Positions 62,293 to 64,000 of a DNA stretch of 64,000 nucleotides are shown in pieces (positions within the stretch are counted from its first letter, which is position 1; every line of letters begins with the position of its first letter). Origin of the DNA: Actinomycetota bacterium (GTDB taxonomy: Bacteria > Actinomycetota > Thermoleophilia > Gaiellales > F1-60-MAGs149); contig VFJZ01000047.1 of NCBI GenBank assembly GCA_009885805.1, forward strand, positions 1 to 64,000, in the 5' to 3' direction. The notes under the pieces are model-generated. The model worked only from the letters and a program-made list of their open reading frames with translations, ran no database searches and was not told where the DNA came from. A program made the translations under genes and the position numbers.

Positions 62293-64000
62293 CTACGGGC
62301 GCGGCCGCAGCCGCAGGCCGAGCTCGTCGAGCTGGGCGCCCTCGACGGGCGTCGGTGCATCGGTCAGCGGGTCGTGGCCGCCGGCGATCTTCGGGAAGGC
62401 GATCACGTCGCGGATGTTGTCGGTCCGCTCGAGCAGCATCACCGTCCGATCGAGGCCGGGCGCGATGCCACCGTGCGGCGGCGCGCCGAATCGCAGGGCA
62501 CGCAGCAGGAAGCCGAATCGGGCCTCCGCGTCGTCGGTCGAGAAGCCGACGACGTCGAAGATGCGCTGCTGCAGGTCGGCACGGTGGATTCGCAACGACC
62601 CCGACGCGATCTCGAGACCGTTGCAGACGAAGTCGTACGCCTCGGAGATGACGGCGCCGGGGTCGCTGTCGAGCAGCTGCTCGTGCTCGCGCTTCGGCGC
62701 GGTGAACATGTGGTGCTCGCCCTCCCAGCGCTGCTCGTCGGTGTCCCACTTGAGGAGCGGGAAGTCGACCACGAACGCGAACGCGTAGGAGTCCCGGTCG
62801 TACAGGGCGAGGCGATCGGCCAGATGTGGCCGGAGGGCTCCGAGCACGCGGCAAACGATCGCCTCGTCGTCAGCCGCGAGCAGGATCGCGTCGCCGCTCT
62901 GCGCGCCGGTCGCGGATCGGAGCCCGTCGATCTCGGCCGGTGTCAGGAACTTCGCGATCGGCGAACGCACCTCCCCGCTGGCGTCCAGCAGCAGGTACGC
63001 GAGCCCCTTCCCGCCCCACTCCCTGGCGAACGCGACAAGGTCGTCCAGCTCGCGGCGCGAGAGGCCGGCGCCGCCCGGGCACGCCAGGCCGCGCACGACG
63101 CCGCCGCTGCCGGCCGCACCCTTGAAGACGGCGAACCCGGAGTCGCGCACGAGGTCGGTGACGTCGGCGATCTCGAGTCCGTAGCGGCGGTCGGGCTTGT
63201 CGGTGCCGTACCGCGCCATCGACTCGTGCCAGGTGAGCTTCGGGAACGGCCGCGGCAGCTCCACGCCCCTGACCTCGCGCCAGATCTCGGCGTAGAGTCC
63301 TTCCACCAGATCGAGCACGTCGTCGCGCTCGACGAACGCCATCTCGATGTCGAGCTGCGTGAACTCGAGCTGCCGGTCGGCGCGCTGCGCCTCGTCCCGG
63401 AAGCAGCGGGCGATCTGGTAGTAGCGCTCGAACCCGCTCATCATATAGAGCTGCTTGAACAGCTGAGGGCTCTGCGGGAGGGCGTAGAACGCGCCGGGCT
63501 GGAGCCGAGCCGGTACCAGGAAGTCGCGGGCGCCCTCGGGCGTCGACTTCGTCAGGACGGGAGTCTCGAGATCGAGGAAGCCGCGCTCCTCGAGGTACCG
63601 GCGCATGATGCGGGTGACGGTGGCGCGCGTCGTCAGGTGACGCGTCATCGCCTCTCTGCGCAGGTCGAGCGCGCGGTGGCGGATGCGGAGCGCCTCGTCC
63701 ACGCCCTCGTCGTCGAGCTGGAAGGGCAGCACCTCGGCCATCGACAGCACCTCCAGCGCCACCACGCGCAGCTCGATCGCTCCCGTCGGCAGCTTCGGGT
63801 TGACCGTCGCCGGCGTGCGCGCGACGACGTCCGCCTCGACGCGGACGACCGATTCGACGCGCGTCGAATGCGCCAGCGCATGGACGCCCGGCTGGTCGGA
63901 CGGGTCGATGACGGCCTGGACGATGCCGGACGCGTCGCGCAGGTCGAGAAAGATCAGCGCGCCGTGATCGCGATGTCGCGCGACGAAGCCGGACAGGACG
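62293..64000 (-). CDS. aspS: Aspartyl-tRNA synthetase, 5' end beyond the window
   Basis: The open frame runs off the window, so about 568 residues are visible. The N-terminal OB-fold part, motif 2 ([22 protein letters not shown]), the bacterial GAD insertion region (GDAILLAAD) and motif 3 ([14 protein letters not shown]) identify a bacterial-type AspRS. Whether it also charges tRNA-Asn cannot be judged. Confidence 0.97.
   Translation of the reverse strand, partial: VLSGFVARHRDHGALIFLDLRDASGIVQAVIDPSDQPGVHALAHSTRVESVVRVEADVVARTPATVNPKLPTGAIELRVVALEVLSMAEVLPFQLDDEGVDEALRIRHRALDLRREAMTRHLTTRATVTRIMRRYLEERGFLDLETPVLTKSTPEGARDFLVPARLQPGAFYALPQSPQLFKQLYMMSGFERYYQIARCFRDEAQRADRQLEFTQLDIEMAFVERDDVLDLVEGLYAEIWREVRGVELPRPFPKLTWHESMARYGTDKPDRRYGLEIADVTDLVRDSGFAVFKGAAGSGGVVRGLACPGGAGLSRRELDDLVAFAREWGGKGLAYLLLDASGEVRSPIAKFLTPAEIDGLRSATGAQSGDAILLAADDEAIVCRVLGALRPHLADRLALYDRDSYAFAFVVDFPLLKWDTDEQRWEGEHHMFTAPKREHEQLLDSDPGAVISEAYDFVCNGLEIASGSLRIHRADLQQRIFDVVGFSTDDAEARFGFLLRALRFGAPPHGGIAPGLDRTVMLLERTDNIRDVIAFPKIAGGHDPLTDAPTPVEGAQLDELGLRLRPRP

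Noticed and set aside
1-64000. CRISPR arrays
   Set aside because: No regularly spaced direct repeats of suitable length were seen, and no cas genes.
1-64000. Prophage or insertion-sequence genes
   Set aside because: No integrase, transposase or structural phage gene was recognised; the phyH gene is the only likely import and it lacks mobile-element marks.

Overview
The window is a 64 kb piece of a high-GC (about 70 % by eye) bacterial chromosome. It is almost fully coding, with no rRNA, prophage, insertion sequence or CRISPR array. Several features point to Actinomycetota, and I would guess the deep class Thermoleophilia: a GuaB3-type IMP dehydrogenase relative, a Gram-positive-type LexA box, many GTG/TTG starts, several apparently leaderless genes, a Tad-type (class III) signal sequence, a MazEF module and a sarcosine-oxidase-type operon. 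The lineage is an inference; no marker in the window fixes it.

1-9.8 kb: the end of a uracil-DNA glycosylase-like gene; a secreted Vps62-like protein; a phytanoyl-CoA dioxygenase gene with its own promoter, followed by a decayed second copy of the Vps62-like 3' end; a heterodimeric ABC exporter; a winged-helix methyltransferase coupled to a Zn-ribbon DNA methyltransferase; a divergent HD-type protein; and a decayed VapC toxin. 9.8-14 kb: a guanidine-modifying hydrolase, lgt, tRNA-Gln and tRNA-Glu with a terminator, and a large secreted LVIVD/PA-domain protein. 14-19.4 kb: a five-gene minus-strand operon encoding a proline-racemase-family enzyme and a heterotetrameric amine oxidase (SoxA/G/B/D type), in which the alpha subunit carries an N-terminal ASCH domain. 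19.4-24.8 kb: a secreted toroid-like protein, a MenG-like methyltransferase, a UbiA-like membrane protein, a PhoD-fold protein without its metal ligands, and a flippase-like protein.

24.8-32.8 kb: ion homeostasis (trkH-trkA, corA, ktrB-ktrA), two GNAT acetyltransferases, a 31-bp perfect hairpin and an intact MazEF module with a palindromic operator. 32.8-38.5 kb: MOSC protein, lepA, murJ, rpsT, acpS and a nickel/cobalt transporter. 38.5-43.1 kb: a TetR regulator with MMPL exporter, then a secreted four-domain protein ending in a YkuD domain whose catalytic Cys is Ser. 43.1-53.3 kb: rplM-rpsI-glmM-glmS, a HIT hydrolase, guaB3-guaA, a 1-phosphofructokinase-like kinase and dacA. 53.3-64 kb: a membrane protein, an SOS-box-controlled exonuclease/GIY-YIG nuclease with pyrF and a LysM protein, HU, pyrE with a Roadblock-like protein, a YihY/BrkB membrane protein, a secreted subtilisin, and aspS-rph-rdgB.

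Most of the sequence is ordinary housekeeping. The points most worth a second look are the ASCH-SoxA fusion and its operon, the OpuAC-GerMN-PG-binding-YkuD protein with a Cys-to-Ser change, the PhoD-fold pseudoenzyme, the SOS box over the Cho-like nuclease, the Vps62-like gene duplication around phyH, and the 31-bp hairpin. The longest stretch without a protein gene (11585-12003) holds two tRNAs, a terminator and a promoter region; elsewhere gaps stay below about 260 bases.
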